From Sphingobacterium sp. PCS056 (GTDB lineage: Bacteria; Bacteroidota; Bacteroidia; Sphingobacteriales; Sphingobacteriaceae), in NCBI RefSeq assembly GCF_023273895.1, contig NZ_CP096883.1, positions 3,596,001-3,660,000 of the forward strand: a stretch of DNA of 64,000 bases, read 5' to 3'. The notes beneath the pieces were generated by a model, which was given only the letters and a program-made list of their open reading frames with translations, made no database searches and was not told the origin of the DNA. A program made the translations under genes and the position numbers. Below, in pieces: positions 18,511-27,403 of the stretch; positions within the stretch are counted from its first letter, which is position 1; each line of letters opens with the position of its first letter.

Positions 18511-19236
18511 GTGTCCGATAGTTTAGTTATCATACCTACATACAACGAGAAAGAAAATATCGAAAAGATAATTCGTAAAGTATTTTCGCTCGCTGTACCA
18601 TTTCATATTTTAATCGTTGATGACTGTTCGCCAGATGGAACTGCGCAGATCGTGCGATCTTTGCAGGCAGAGTTTGTAGGACGATTATTTATCGAAGAAC
18701 GCATTGGGAAATTAGGATTGGGTACAGCCTATATCCACGGGTTTAGATGGGCTCTGGAACGCCATTATGAATTTATATTTGAAATGGACGCAGACTTTAG
18801 TCATAATCCCGAAGATCTGATACGTTTAAGACAAAGCTGCATAGATGGATCAGATATGAGTATTGGATCGCGTTATATTAAAGGAGTAAATGTTGTCAAT
18901 TGGCCGATGAATAGGGTGTTGATGTCTTACTTTGCTTCCGTATATGTGCGATTTATTACAGGGATCAATATTCAAGATGCAACAGCTGGTTTTGTCTGTT
19001 TTAGGAGGAGAGTTTTGGAGCGGATACCTCTGGATAAAATTAAATTTGTAGGTTATGCGTTTCAAATTGAAATGAAATTTACAGCAATCCAATATGGCTT
19101 CAAGGTTGTAGAAGTTCCTATAATCTTTACAGATCGTACCGAAGGAACATCAAAAATGAGTACAAGTATTTTTAAAGAAGCTTTTTTTGGCGTTATCCAA
19201 CTGAAAATTTCAAGTTGGACGCGAAAATATAATTAA
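18511..19236 (+). CDS. GT2 glycosyltransferase, polyprenol (dolichol)-phosphate mannose synthase type
   Basis: A 241-residue soluble GT-A enzyme of the polyprenyl-phosphate mannosyltransferase (DPM1-like) group. The start is GTG (MSDSLVIIPTYNEKEN); the upstream ATG at 18500 is out of frame. Motifs: IIPTYNEKENI (nucleotide sugar), DDCSPDGT, EMDADFSHNP (metal-binding DxD) and GSRYIKG. There are no C-terminal membrane helices, so it works at the inner face of the membrane on an undecaprenyl-type carrier, probably supplying a lipid-linked sugar. It is followed 21 nt later by ruvB. Confidence 0.88.
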   Translation: MSDSLVIIPTYNEKENIEKIIRKVFSLAVPFHILIVDDCSPDGTAQIVRSLQAEFVGRLFIEERIGKLGLGTAYIHGFRWALERHYEFIFEMDADFSHNPEDLIRLRQSCIDGSDMSIGSRYIKGVNVVNWPMNRVLMSYFASVYVRFITGINIQDATAGFVCFRRRVLERIPLDKIKFVGYAFQIEMKFTAIQYGFKVVEVPIIFTDRTEGTSKMSTSIFKEAFFGVIQLKISSWTRKYN

Positions 19237-19257
19237 ATCTAAGAAAGGGAAGCGTAA

Positions 19258-20280
19258 ATGAATGAGCACTTAGATCCGAATGCGGAGAATTTAAATCATA
19301 CGGATCGGGATATCGAACGTGTATTGCGTCCGCAAGTATTTGAAGATTTCACTGGGCAGGAGAAAATTTTAGAGAATCTTAATATTTTCGTTAAGGCCGC
19401 TAAATTGAGAGGCGAGTCCTTGGACCATGTTTTACTTCATGGCCCTCCAGGTCTAGGTAAAACGACGCTCTCCAATATCATAGCCAATGAGATGGGAGTA
19501 GGCATCAAGATCACCTCAGGGCCTGTGCTGGACAAACCAGGAGATTTGGCCGGTCTATTGACCAATCTTGAAGAAGGTGACGTGCTATTTATTGATGAGA
19601 TCCATCGTTTAAGTCCAATTGTGGAAGAATACCTGTATTCGGCTATGGAAGACTTTAAGATCGATATCATGCTAGAAACTGGACCTAATGCGCGTTCAGT
19701 ACAAATATCACTAAATCCATTCACATTAATTGGAGCAACGACACGGTCAGGACTATTAACATCTCCTTTACGAGCGCGTTTTGGGATCAATGCACGCCTA
19801 CAATATTATGACGTCAAACTATTGACCACTATTGTATTGAGGTCTGCAGATATACTTAAAACACCAATCAGCGATGAGGGTGCTTATGAAATAGCACGTA
19901 GAAGTAGGGGAACACCACGTATCGCCAATGCCCTTTTAAGAAGAACACGAGATTTTGCCCAGATCAAAGGGACAGGCTCTATTGAACGGGAAATTGCCAA
20001 ATATGCATTGAATGCATTAAATGTGGATGAAAATGGCTTAGATGAAATGGATAATCGCATTTTAAGTACCATTATCGACAAATTTAAAGGTGGACCTGTC
20101 GGTTTAAAAACAATTGCCACCGCAGTCGGTGAAGACGAGGGAACTATTGAAGAGGTGTATGAACCTTTCTTGATTCAAGAGGGTTATCTCATGCGTACAT
20201 CAAGAGGGCGTGAATGTACAGAAGCCGCTTTTAGACATCTCGGTAGAGCATATGCCCATAAGGGAAATACGCTTTTTTAA
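19258..20280 (+). CDS. ruvB: Holliday junction branch migration DNA helicase RuvB
   Basis: Hexameric AAA+ motor that, with RuvA, drives branch migration of Holliday junctions. Its 340 residues are complete: Walker [10 protein letters not shown], Walker B FIDEIHR, sensor and arginine-finger block [18 protein letters not shown], and the C-terminal winged helix with [10 protein letters not shown]. The start is the ATG preceded by an AGAAAGGGAAG purine stretch. ruvA and ruvC are not adjacent, which is common in Bacteroidota. Confidence 0.97.
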   Translation: MNEHLDPNAENLNHTDRDIERVLRPQVFEDFTGQEKILENLNIFVKAAKLRGESLDHVLLHGPPGLGKTTLSNIIANEMGVGIKITSGPVLDKPGDLAGLLTNLEEGDVLFIDEIHRLSPIVEEYLYSAMEDFKIDIMLETGPNARSVQISLNPFTLIGATTRSGLLTSPLRARFGINARLQYYDVKLLTTIVLRSADILKTPISDEGAYEIARRSRGTPRIANALLRRTRDFAQIKGTGSIEREIAKYALNALNVDENGLDEMDNRILSTIIDKFKGGPVGLKTIATAVGEDEGTIEEVYEPFLIQEGYLMRTSRGRECTEAAFRHLGRAYAHKGNTLF

Positions 20281-20351
20281 AATCTCTCCTTTGTCATGAT
20301 ATAGGTTGGATATGATCAAGCAATATCGTGATCGAAATGTGCATATCAGCA

Positions 20352-20903
20352 CTATTTTTTATGCTTTTTTAAAATCTTTAAACTCCGGCTTTTTATAGCT
20401 GGAGTAGGATTTATGCGAAGTAAGTATTCGACTTGTGTGTACAGCTCCTCTTTTATCCAAGGATATCTGACGCGCAGTTGATCTAAAATATCCATGCAAT
20501 TTGTAAGTACAGCAATAGGGCAGGAAGGGTCAATTAACCAGCTGAAAGACACATGGATTATAATGTCATATTCCACATCATCCAATTGGATAGCTGTCGC
20601 TTTAGGGGAAGTGAGGTGCATGAGAACTTTAGTATAGCTTCTAGCACAACTCCAGTTATTCAGGGTACTTAAGTTTTGGATAAGCAGGGTAGAGATGTTT
20701 TTGTCTAACAGCTTTTTGTCTTTCAGTACAATCGTTTCAAATATCCAAGCACTCCGAAAAGCAAGTTGCTTATCTTCCTGATACATCGATAGCTCCAATA
20801 AGTCGATCAAAGAAAGTCCTTGTAATATATTCAAAGAAAAATCCGCTACCTGATACTGCGTATAGATAGCGGAAAAAATTTCTAATTTTTGTTTTGTTAT
20901 CAT
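20352..20903 (-). CDS. Hypothetical protein, predicted all-helical repeat fold
   Basis: A 183-residue protein with no signal peptide or membrane helix and no motif that I recognise. Hydrophobic and amphipathic helices alternate regularly (LLELSMYQ.., RSAWIFETIVL.., LIQNLSTL..), which suggests a HEAT/ARM-like helical repeat scaffold (inference from the pattern only). The C-terminus is Lys-rich. It starts 3 nt after the end of the upstream dipeptidyl-peptidase gene on the same strand, so the two are cotranscribed. Confidence 0.75.
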   Translation of the reverse strand: MITKQKLEIFSAIYTQYQVADFSLNILQGLSLIDLLELSMYQEDKQLAFRSAWIFETIVLKDKKLLDKNISTLLIQNLSTLNNWSCARSYTKVLMHLTSPKATAIQLDDVEYDIIIHVSFSWLIDPSCPIAVLTNCMDILDQLRVRYPWIKEELYTQVEYLLRINPTPAIKSRSLKILKKHKK

Positions 20904-20906
20904 TGA

Positions 20907-23393
20907 TTATCTACTCAATGGTATTTCTCTATTTATTTCCATCATATTGACCTCTTTGATTTTTGAATCACCGATCAGGTACTCGGAAAAGTAATCGCCC
21001 ATTTTCCAGAAGAAATATTCCGTCATATCACCAAATCCGTGACGTTGACCAGGCAATAATAAGAAGTCGAATCGCTTATTGGCTTTGATCAATGCGTTGA
21101 CCATTCGAATTGAATTGGCGGGGTGAACGTTATTGTCAATATCGCCAGTTGCGATTAATAACTTACCTTTCAAATTTTTTGCTAAATCAGTATTTTTATC
21201 GATCTGATAAGTAAAAGTCGTATCCCCTTTGGTACTAACTTTTTCTGTAACCCCATGATGTCTTTCGCTCCACCATCTGTTATAAATGTTATTTTCATGG
21301 TTTCCAGCACCAGAAACGGCTACTTTAAAAAAGTCAGGATATACCAGCATGGCTGCTGTGGACATAAAACCTCCACCAGAGTGTCCCGTGATACCGACAC
21401 GGTTGATGTCGATAAATTTGTAACGATCGGCCAATTGTTCGGCTGCAGCCTTTTTATCCTCCAGTCCATAATCTCTTAAGTTTCCATAACCAAACGTATG
21501 GTACCATTTTGATCTTGCTGGATGTCCACCACGGTTACCAACAGTGATGACAATCATACCAAATTGAGCTAATCGGTCGATCCTGTCCATACTTCTGCCA
21601 AATGATTGATTGACAGCCTCCGTTTGTGGCCCTGGATAGATGTATTCTACGATTGGATACGTTTTTGTGCTATCAAAATCAAATGGCTTATACATCACGC
21701 CATATAGGTCTGTGATACCATCGCCAGCTTTAACTTTAAAAGGTTGTGGAAATTTATATCCAGCAGCAAATAGTAAGGAGAGATCGGCCTTCTCTAAGGT
21801 CATTATTTTTTTTCCATTGCTTTGATACAATGCGATTTCAGGAATGCTATTTACCCTAGAAAAATTATTCACAAAATAACGAGAACTTTCACTGACATCA
21901 ACTTGGTGATCAAAGTTACCTGGATTTAATAATTTCAGATTTGCTCCATTAAACCCTACACTATAATGATGCAAATAATAGGGGTCTTCATTTTGGTCTT
22001 TACCATTTGCCGTAAAGTACAAGGTCCTTGCCGCCATATCAGATCCCGTAATCTCTTCACAATTGAAAGAACCACTGGTCACTTGTTGTTTCAGGTTGCC
22101 TTGGCTATCGTATAGATAAAAATGACCCCATCCATCGCGTTGTGACCAGTGGATAAACTCTGTACCATTATTGATCAATAATGGTTTTTTGATATCTTGA
22201 TAAACGTTGGATCTTTCCTCTACCAATACTTGAGTTGAACCATCTATATTTACTTTAACCAAGTCGATACGTTTTAAGTCGCGACTAGATCGAGCAAGAT
22301 AAAAAGCATCATTTGTTCCTAACCAGTAGTTGATAAAGTAATCACCTTTATAGCTATTTTTGTCAACATTTTTTGACCAATTACTTAAAGTCTGATTTTT
22401 AAAAGCTCCAATTTTTATTTGTTTGTACGATTTATCAGAAGCGTTAAAAACAAATAACTGCGTCTCCGTAGAATCCGTCTCACCGGGCATCTGATATTTA
22501 TAAGTCTCCAAAGTCGGACGTTTACTGCCTACATTATTGATAACCCATAGGGGATTTAGGCTTCTATTGTCTTTACGCGTAATCACGAAGTGTTTTCCAT
22601 CAGGAGACCAGTTCATCCATACACGTTTACGTTTAACAATATCGTCGTCCTTTTTATCATCACCTGTTGTGGTGCTGTATTCGTCACCAGCCCAGGCATA
22701 ATATTGAACCCCATCCTTTGTGATTTGATGTTCTATGATCGTACTGTCTTTTTCATTTTTAACAGCTTTTTCATAATTGGCGCGATCCATCCAGAATAGA
22801 TTGAAATCCTTTGCAAAATAAATCGTATTGGTGTCAGGAGAGAAGGTAGCCCAAGATAATGCTTGTTTCTCTTTTGTTTTATCACTTAGCTCCCTAACTT
22901 TTTGTGTAGCCAGATCGTATTCCAAGAAGAAGATTTTCTTTTTTAACGTATCCGTCTTTACTTTCAACTTTTCAATCTCTTCTTTAGATTTCACGGTATC
23001 TTTGGTACTTGCAACTTCAAATCTAATTTTCTTTTCATCTTTTGTAAACTTTAGATTTTGAAGAGTAAGATGCTGTGCGTCAAATGGGTTTTTTACGATT
23101 TTGGTAATTTGGGCAGCTAGCTTTTCATTATCAAAAAGGACTTCCTTTTTATTGGTAGCAGGATCTACTAAATACCAGTTTTTACCCTGAGGAGTAGTAA
23201 AATCATACCAAAATCGATCGGTAAAATTAATCCAATTGGGTTTAATTGTTGTCGAGAAGATCATTTTCTTAAGCTTCTCAGGCGAAAATTTAGCCGCCAA
23301 TTGATAATTTGCTTTAGGAGGAGGGGTTGATTCTTGTGCTGTTGCATAAAAAGATAGTAGCAACAGGCTTAAGAATAAGTAAATTTTATTCAT
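20907..23393 (-). CDS. S9 family peptidase (dipeptidyl-peptidase IV-like)
   Basis: An 828-residue exported serine peptidase. The signal peptide (about 1-20, ends ATAQ) is followed by a beta-propeller region (about 40-560) and a C-terminal alpha/beta hydrolase domain. Triad: Ser in GHSGGGF, Asp in GDIDNNVH and His in GQRHGFGD. DPP IV-type enzymes release N-terminal dipeptides in the periplasm. The length and the propeller-catalytic order fit the group usual in Bacteroidota. A -7 box lies just upstream on the minus strand. It is the first gene of a unit with the helical hypothetical gene. Confidence 0.92.
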   Translation of the reverse strand: MNKIYLFLSLLLLSFYATAQESTPPPKANYQLAAKFSPEKLKKMIFSTTIKPNWINFTDRFWYDFTTPQGKNWYLVDPATNKKEVLFDNEKLAAQITKIVKNPFDAQHLTLQNLKFTKDEKKIRFEVASTKDTVKSKEEIEKLKVKTDTLKKKIFFLEYDLATQKVRELSDKTKEKQALSWATFSPDTNTIYFAKDFNLFWMDRANYEKAVKNEKDSTIIEHQITKDGVQYYAWAGDEYSTTTGDDKKDDDIVKRKRVWMNWSPDGKHFVITRKDNRSLNPLWVINNVGSKRPTLETYKYQMPGETDSTETQLFVFNASDKSYKQIKIGAFKNQTLSNWSKNVDKNSYKGDYFINYWLGTNDAFYLARSSRDLKRIDLVKVNIDGSTQVLVEERSNVYQDIKKPLLINNGTEFIHWSQRDGWGHFYLYDSQGNLKQQVTSGSFNCEEITGSDMAARTLYFTANGKDQNEDPYYLHHYSVGFNGANLKLLNPGNFDHQVDVSESSRYFVNNFSRVNSIPEIALYQSNGKKIMTLEKADLSLLFAAGYKFPQPFKVKAGDGITDLYGVMYKPFDFDSTKTYPIVEYIYPGPQTEAVNQSFGRSMDRIDRLAQFGMIVITVGNRGGHPARSKWYHTFGYGNLRDYGLEDKKAAAEQLADRYKFIDINRVGITGHSGGGFMSTAAMLVYPDFFKVAVSGAGNHENNIYNRWWSERHHGVTEKVSTKGDTTFTYQIDKNTDLAKNLKGKLLIATGDIDNNVHPANSIRMVNALIKANKRFDFLLLPGQRHGFGDMTEYFFWKMGDYFSEYLIGDSKIKEVNMMEINREIPLSR

Positions 23394-23420
23394 TCTTTAG
23401 TTTTATATGTATAATAAACT

Positions 23421-23428
23421 CAAAAGTA
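23421..23428 (-). promoter_or_regulatory. -7 promoter box of the dipeptidyl-peptidase gene
   Basis: Read on the minus strand this is TACTTTTG (TAnnTTTG), 27 nt before the start codon. The -33 box is weak. Confidence 0.4.
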
Positions 23429-23482
23429 TTAAGTAATCGCATAAGAAAGAAGTAAGTCTTGTAAAATTTTAGTTAATGACCC

Positions 23483-24904
23483 TTAAGAAAAGAATTTTTC
23501 ATTAAAATTTACTAAAAATAGCTCTTCTGTGGCCCTTGTTATGCCCGTATAAAGCCATCTTAAAAATTCTGTTGTCAACATTTCATCCGTCAAATAGCCT
23601 TGATCTACAAAAACAGCAGGCCATTGGCCACCTTGTGCTTTGTGACAGGTAATAGCAAAGGCAAATTTAATTTGCAACGCATTATAGTATGGATCCTTCT
23701 TGATAGCTTCTAGGCGATCTTGCTTCAGAAATATATCTTCATAATCGAGAGCTACCGCCTCATATAGCTTTTTTTGATCTTCATATGGAAGATTAGGACT
23801 ATCGGTATATAAACTATCCAAGATAACACGACAAGTGATAGGCTCTTGATGTTGGGTATCCATAAATTCAATGGTGATATCCGCAAACCGAAAACCATGC
23901 TGTTCGTGGACATTGCTCACCTTTCTTATTTTAGCCATATCACCATTTGCAATAAAACCATTCTCGACACCATTATCTTGTAGCCAGAAATAATTGTTAC
24001 GGACCACCATAATATGATCACCTCCCGTGATCTCTTCATCGCGAAATAAAATTTGATTGCGGATATGTTGATTATACAAATTGGCTGACCTATTGGAACG
24101 GCAGATTATCATCGTATTTTCAATCCCAAACTTATCATAAGCGTAATTAATACCTTCAATTAAACGTTCGCCTGTCATGCGATAAATATCTTTAAATCCA
24201 TTTGTTATAAACTTTGGAAAAGGGTAAGTGCCCTCCAGTTCTTCCAAGTTTATTTCTTGCCTGATCTTTGTCGCATTGAATAAAATACCCGAATCCTTTT
24301 GTTGTCGTACGACGTCGGTCAACTCGAACGTGTAAGGATGAAAATAGAATTCATTTTCGAGGTAAGCTGGATTGAGAGCGGGACTTTCCCATAGTCCTAC
24401 TGGTGGTAGCTGAGCCGTATCGCCCACAAACATAATTGAACAATGCTTACCGCTACGTACGTATCTAACCAGGTCGTCGAGTAAACTTTTTGAAAACATA
24501 TTAACGCTTTCATTTGAGATCATTGACGATTCATCAATAATAAACAACGTGTCTTCATGCAAGTTTTCAGCTAATGTAAAATCAAGTTGAAAAGAAATCG
24601 CATTTTTCTTACGGTATATTTTTTTATGGATAGTAAGGGCAGGTCTACCGGAATAGAAACTCATTACTTTGGCGGCACGTCCTGTAGGAGCTAGTAAAAC
24701 TGCCTTTTTCTTAATGTAAGGCAATGTTTTGACCAAAGAGGAGATGATGGTGGTCTTACCTGTACCCGCATAGCCTTTTAAGACAAAACAATCTTGCGTG
24801 TGAAAGGAACTCAAAAATTGAGCTAACAATTCAAACACAGAATTTTGCTGTGGAGTTGCTGTCCAAGGAAAGCGTTGGATTAATAAATCTTTAATAAGCA
24901 CCAT
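23483..24904 (-). CDS. RecD-like superfamily 1 DNA helicase (ATP-dependent)
   Basis: A 473-residue helicase of the RecD2/Dda type. Motif I is GYAGTGKTT (Walker A), motif Ia is LLAPTGRAAKVM, motif II is LFIIDESSM, then MFVGDTAQLPPVG (motif III). The C-terminal UvrD_C_2-like block has FAFAITCHKAQGGQWPAVFVDQG (motif V) and YTGITRATEEL (motif VI). No extra N-terminal domain of RecBCD or RecD2 is present, so it is a compact 5'-3' helicase. The ATG at 24904 is preferred over the TTG one codon upstream. It is monocistronic. Confidence 0.9.
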   Translation of the reverse strand: MVLIKDLLIQRFPWTATPQQNSVFELLAQFLSSFHTQDCFVLKGYAGTGKTTIISSLVKTLPYIKKKAVLLAPTGRAAKVMSFYSGRPALTIHKKIYRKKNAISFQLDFTLAENLHEDTLFIIDESSMISNESVNMFSKSLLDDLVRYVRSGKHCSIMFVGDTAQLPPVGLWESPALNPAYLENEFYFHPYTFELTDVVRQQKDSGILFNATKIRQEINLEELEGTYPFPKFITNGFKDIYRMTGERLIEGINYAYDKFGIENTMIICRSNRSANLYNQHIRNQILFRDEEITGGDHIMVVRNNYFWLQDNGVENGFIANGDMAKIRKVSNVHEQHGFRFADITIEFMDTQHQEPITCRVILDSLYTDSPNLPYEDQKKLYEAVALDYEDIFLKQDRLEAIKKDPYYNALQIKFAFAITCHKAQGGQWPAVFVDQGYLTDEMLTTEFLRWLYTGITRATEELFLVNFNEKFFS

Positions 24905-24921
24905 CAAAGTTATCTAAAAGG

Positions 24922-24952
24922 TTTGTCTTATCGTTTAGAAAAGTTAATTTTG
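24922..24952 (+). promoter_or_regulatory. Bacteroidota-type promoter of the DUF3822-rsmD-coaD operon
   Basis: TTTG (24922-24925), 19-nt spacer, TAATTTTG (24945-24952). It is a full consensus match and places the start about 35 nt before the ATG at 24995. Confidence 0.72.
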
Positions 24953-24994
24953 TTAGGTTGTACAATTTAAAAATTGAATTTGGAAAGCATACAT

Positions 24995-25792
24995 ATGAAT
25001 TATATCTCTGAGGACTTCAATATCCATTTTTTGCCAGAATATACCTTATCGGCAAAAGCAGGTTTTAGCAAAGACGTTATTACAGTAACCGATAAGGAGT
25101 TAAACCTGAATCTCTTACTGGAATATGATGCTGAAAATCCAAAATTGGAAGCCACTCAAATTTTGAGCTTACCCTTTCGATTTGTCAAAGTGGTAATACC
25201 GCACCAAAGTTTAACCTTTATTCCAAAAGAAGTTTTTCAAGAGGATCGCTTAAGTGACTATGCACCCTATCTCGTAGAGCATGTACCCAACCATATACAC
25301 ACCTATGAGATGAAAAATCTAGGTATTGTAGCAGTATTTGAATACGACTTGATTTTATACAACAGATGGAAAGCTTTATTTCCAGATGCTCAAATCTTTC
25401 CTGAATTTTGTATTATACTTGATCAGGCCCAAGATCTGGTACCCATTAGAGGATCGGTCCTTGGTGTGCATTTTGTATCTGACCATTTGGTAGACCTGTA
25501 TGTATTTCAAAACGGACAATTCATCTTATACAATTCTTTTGACGTTTATTTTGCTGAAGACCTAAATTACTATATTCTAAATATTTTACAACAGTTTTCT
25601 TTGTCTGAAAAAGTATCTAAAGTATTGATATCTGGAGATATACCAAACGACAGTTATATGAAATGTTTAGAAAGATATTCTGATAATGTAGCCTACTTAT
25701 CATCAAAAAGTAAGGTTCATATTAATCATGAGAGCGACGACATTAATTTAAAAAATTATAACACATTATTTGACGCGATACTATGCGAATAA
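24995..25792 (+). CDS. DUF3822 family protein
   Basis: A 265-residue cytoplasmic protein of the Bacteroidota-specific DUF3822 family (actin-like/RNase H-type ATPase fold is suspected for such proteins but is not shown here). It has the family's N-terminal 'NIHFLPEYTLSAKAGFS', a middle LVEHVPNHIHTYEM block and a C-terminal KVLISGDIPN segment. An upstream in-frame TTG at 24974 is a less likely start. Its last 10 nt overlap rsmD, a gene order seen in many Bacteroidota. Confidence 0.85.
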   Translation: MNYISEDFNIHFLPEYTLSAKAGFSKDVITVTDKELNLNLLLEYDAENPKLEATQILSLPFRFVKVVIPHQSLTFIPKEVFQEDRLSDYAPYLVEHVPNHIHTYEMKNLGIVAVFEYDLILYNRWKALFPDAQIFPEFCIILDQAQDLVPIRGSVLGVHFVSDHLVDLYVFQNGQFILYNSFDVYFAEDLNYYILNILQQFSLSEKVSKVLISGDIPNDSYMKCLERYSDNVAYLSSKSKVHINHESDDINLKNYNTLFDAILCE

Positions 25793-26316
25793 TAGGAGGA
25801 CAATATGGTGGTATACGTCTTAATCCACCCACAAACTTACCCGTAAGACCAACGACGGATATCGCAAAGGAAGCACTGTTTAATATCTTACAAAACCGTC
25901 TAGATTTTGACGAGTTAACTTGTCTTGATTTATTTGCTGGTACCGGTAATATTAGTTTTGAACTCGCGTCTCGGTATGCACATGCTGTAGAATCAATCGA
26001 TTTACACTTCAAATGTGTACAATACATTGCCGAAACGGCAAAAAAGATGAATATTTCAAGTATAAAAGCTAAAAAAGCTGATGTCTTTAAGTATATCCAA
26101 ACCGCAAAGCACAAGTTTGACTTTATTTTTGCAGATCCTCCATACGATATTCCAAAATTACCTCAGCTAGCACATCTGATATTGGAAAATGAGCTTCTCA
26201 ATAAGGGTGGTTTATTAATTATTGAACATCCATCAACTAGAGAAATGGATCCACATCCAAATTTTGTCGAAAAAAGAAAGTATGGGTATTCATCATTCTC
26301 ATTTTATACGTGTTAA
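25783..26316 (+). CDS. rsmD: 16S rRNA (guanine(966)-N(2))-methyltransferase RsmD
   Basis: SAM-dependent enzyme that methylates N2 of G966 in 16S rRNA. Its 177 residues are standard. Seen are the N-terminal MRIIGGQYGG and the RPTTDIAKEALFNIL segment, the SAM motif DLFAGTGNISFE and the catalytic motif IV FADPPYDIP. It overlaps the end of the DUF3822 gene by 10 nt and is followed 3 nt later by coaD, so translation is coupled. Confidence 0.95.
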   Translation: MRIIGGQYGGIRLNPPTNLPVRPTTDIAKEALFNILQNRLDFDELTCLDLFAGTGNISFELASRYAHAVESIDLHFKCVQYIAETAKKMNISSIKAKKADVFKYIQTAKHKFDFIFADPPYDIPKLPQLAHLILENELLNKGGLLIIEHPSTREMDPHPNFVEKRKYGYSSFSFYTC

Positions 26317-26319
26317 GTT

Positions 26320-26799
26320 ATGAAAATTGCTGTTTTTCCGGGATCATTTGATCCATTTACATTAGCACATCAAGACCTTGTGGAACGCGCTGTACCTCTC
26401 TTCGATAAAATTTATATTGCAATTGGTGTCAATAGTGCTAAACAGGGATTGTTGACTGCAGCAGATAAGCTGGCAACCATACAAGCAGTTTTTAAAGATA
26501 GGTCAACCATTGAAGTTGTTTCTTTTGAAGGGTTGACCATCAATTTCTGCCATAGAGTTGGAGCCAACTTTTTACTGAGAGGACTGCGAAATACTGCAGA
26601 TTTTGAATTTGAAAACAGTATCGCACAAAACAACTTAATATTAGCTCCACACATCGAAACATACTTTTTAATGAGCAGGAGTGGACTCGCTCATATCTCT
26701 TCCACGATCGTTCGAGATGTCTGGAAAAATAAGGGTTCAATTGTCAATATGGTGCCTGCCGTCATCAATGATTTTTTAAGAAATAAAGATTCATTGTAA
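26320..26799 (+). CDS. coaD: Phosphopantetheine adenylyltransferase
   Basis: Transfers AMP from ATP to 4'-phosphopantetheine, the penultimate step of coenzyme A synthesis. Its 159 residues are standard: FPGSFDPFTLAHQDLVERA (nucleotidyltransferase TxxH motif, with Ala where most homologues have Gly before the His), LRGLRNTADFEFE and ISSTIVRD. It is the last gene of the DUF3822-rsmD-coaD operon and has a strong terminator 20 nt on. Confidence 0.96.
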   Translation: MKIAVFPGSFDPFTLAHQDLVERAVPLFDKIYIAIGVNSAKQGLLTAADKLATIQAVFKDRSTIEVVSFEGLTINFCHRVGANFLLRGLRNTADFEFENSIAQNNLILAPHIETYFLMSRSGLAHISSTIVRDVWKNKGSIVNMVPAVINDFLRNKDSL

Positions 26800-26821
26800 T
26801 CAATCTTATATCAAAATACTG

Positions 26822-26856
26822 AAAAAGGGTATCCAAATTTTGGATACCCTTTTTTA
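26822..26856 (+). terminator. Terminator of the DUF3822-rsmD-coaD operon
   Basis: Stem AAAAAGGGTATCC (26822-26834) pairs with GGATACCCTTTTT (26842-26854), loop AAATTTT, then T's. Confidence 0.87.
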
Positions 26857-27071
26857 TCTTAAAACAAAAATAATCATACACCAAATTATATTTTGTCATT
26901 GTATATAGTTTTTTGTTTTACAGCACTTTACGAGCTTTACCTATGGTTTAAATATAGGCTTGGTCTCTAGATGGTCTACAAGCGCCCCAAAAGTGCCAAA
27001 TAATATTTTGTTTCAAGCTTTATTGAATTCTAATCAATTGACAATAAGATAAATGTCGTGTTATCATTAAG

Positions 27072-27320
27072 TTAAGAATCATATCTCTCAAAGGCATTCA
27101 GGAAAGAGCTGCGCATGCCATTGAAGTGTTGAAGTACTTCTGTAATGAAGGCATCGTCAAGCAATTCGAAGACACCATTAACTCCCCCTACAATATCTGT
27201 TTCTGCAATCTTATAAGATTGTTCTAAGGTTCCCTGCTCAAATTTGATGATGAACTTTTGGTTCATACCAAATATAGATATCTTACAATCTGGATGTGGT
27301 AATTCTGCTAATATTCTCAT
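27072..27320 (-). CDS. Small conserved hypothetical protein (82 aa)
   Basis: An 82-residue soluble protein that I do not recognise by name. A beta-rich N-terminal half (CKISIFGMNQKFIIKFEQ) is followed by a helical C-terminal half (VFELLDDAFITEVLQHFNGMRSSFLNAFERY). The codon use and the clean start (MRILAELPHPD) look like a real gene. It lies downstream of gdhA on the same strand, but a terminator separates them. Confidence 0.7.
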   Translation of the reverse strand: MRILAELPHPDCKISIFGMNQKFIIKFEQGTLEQSYKIAETDIVGGVNGVFELLDDAFITEVLQHFNGMRSSFLNAFERYDS

Positions 27321-27343
27321 GTTACTAATTTTTACAAAGTAAA

Positions 27344-27379
27344 TAAAAAAACGGCTAATCCTGTTGAAGGATTAACCGT
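27344..27379 (-). terminator. Terminator of gdhA
   Basis: Stem ACGGCTAATCC (27351-27361) pairs with GGATTAACCGT (27369-27379) with one mismatch. On the minus strand it is followed by a T-tract (plus-strand A's 27344-27350). Confidence 0.75.
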
Positions 27380-27403
27380 TATATGGAAAAATAAAACGTA
27401 AAA

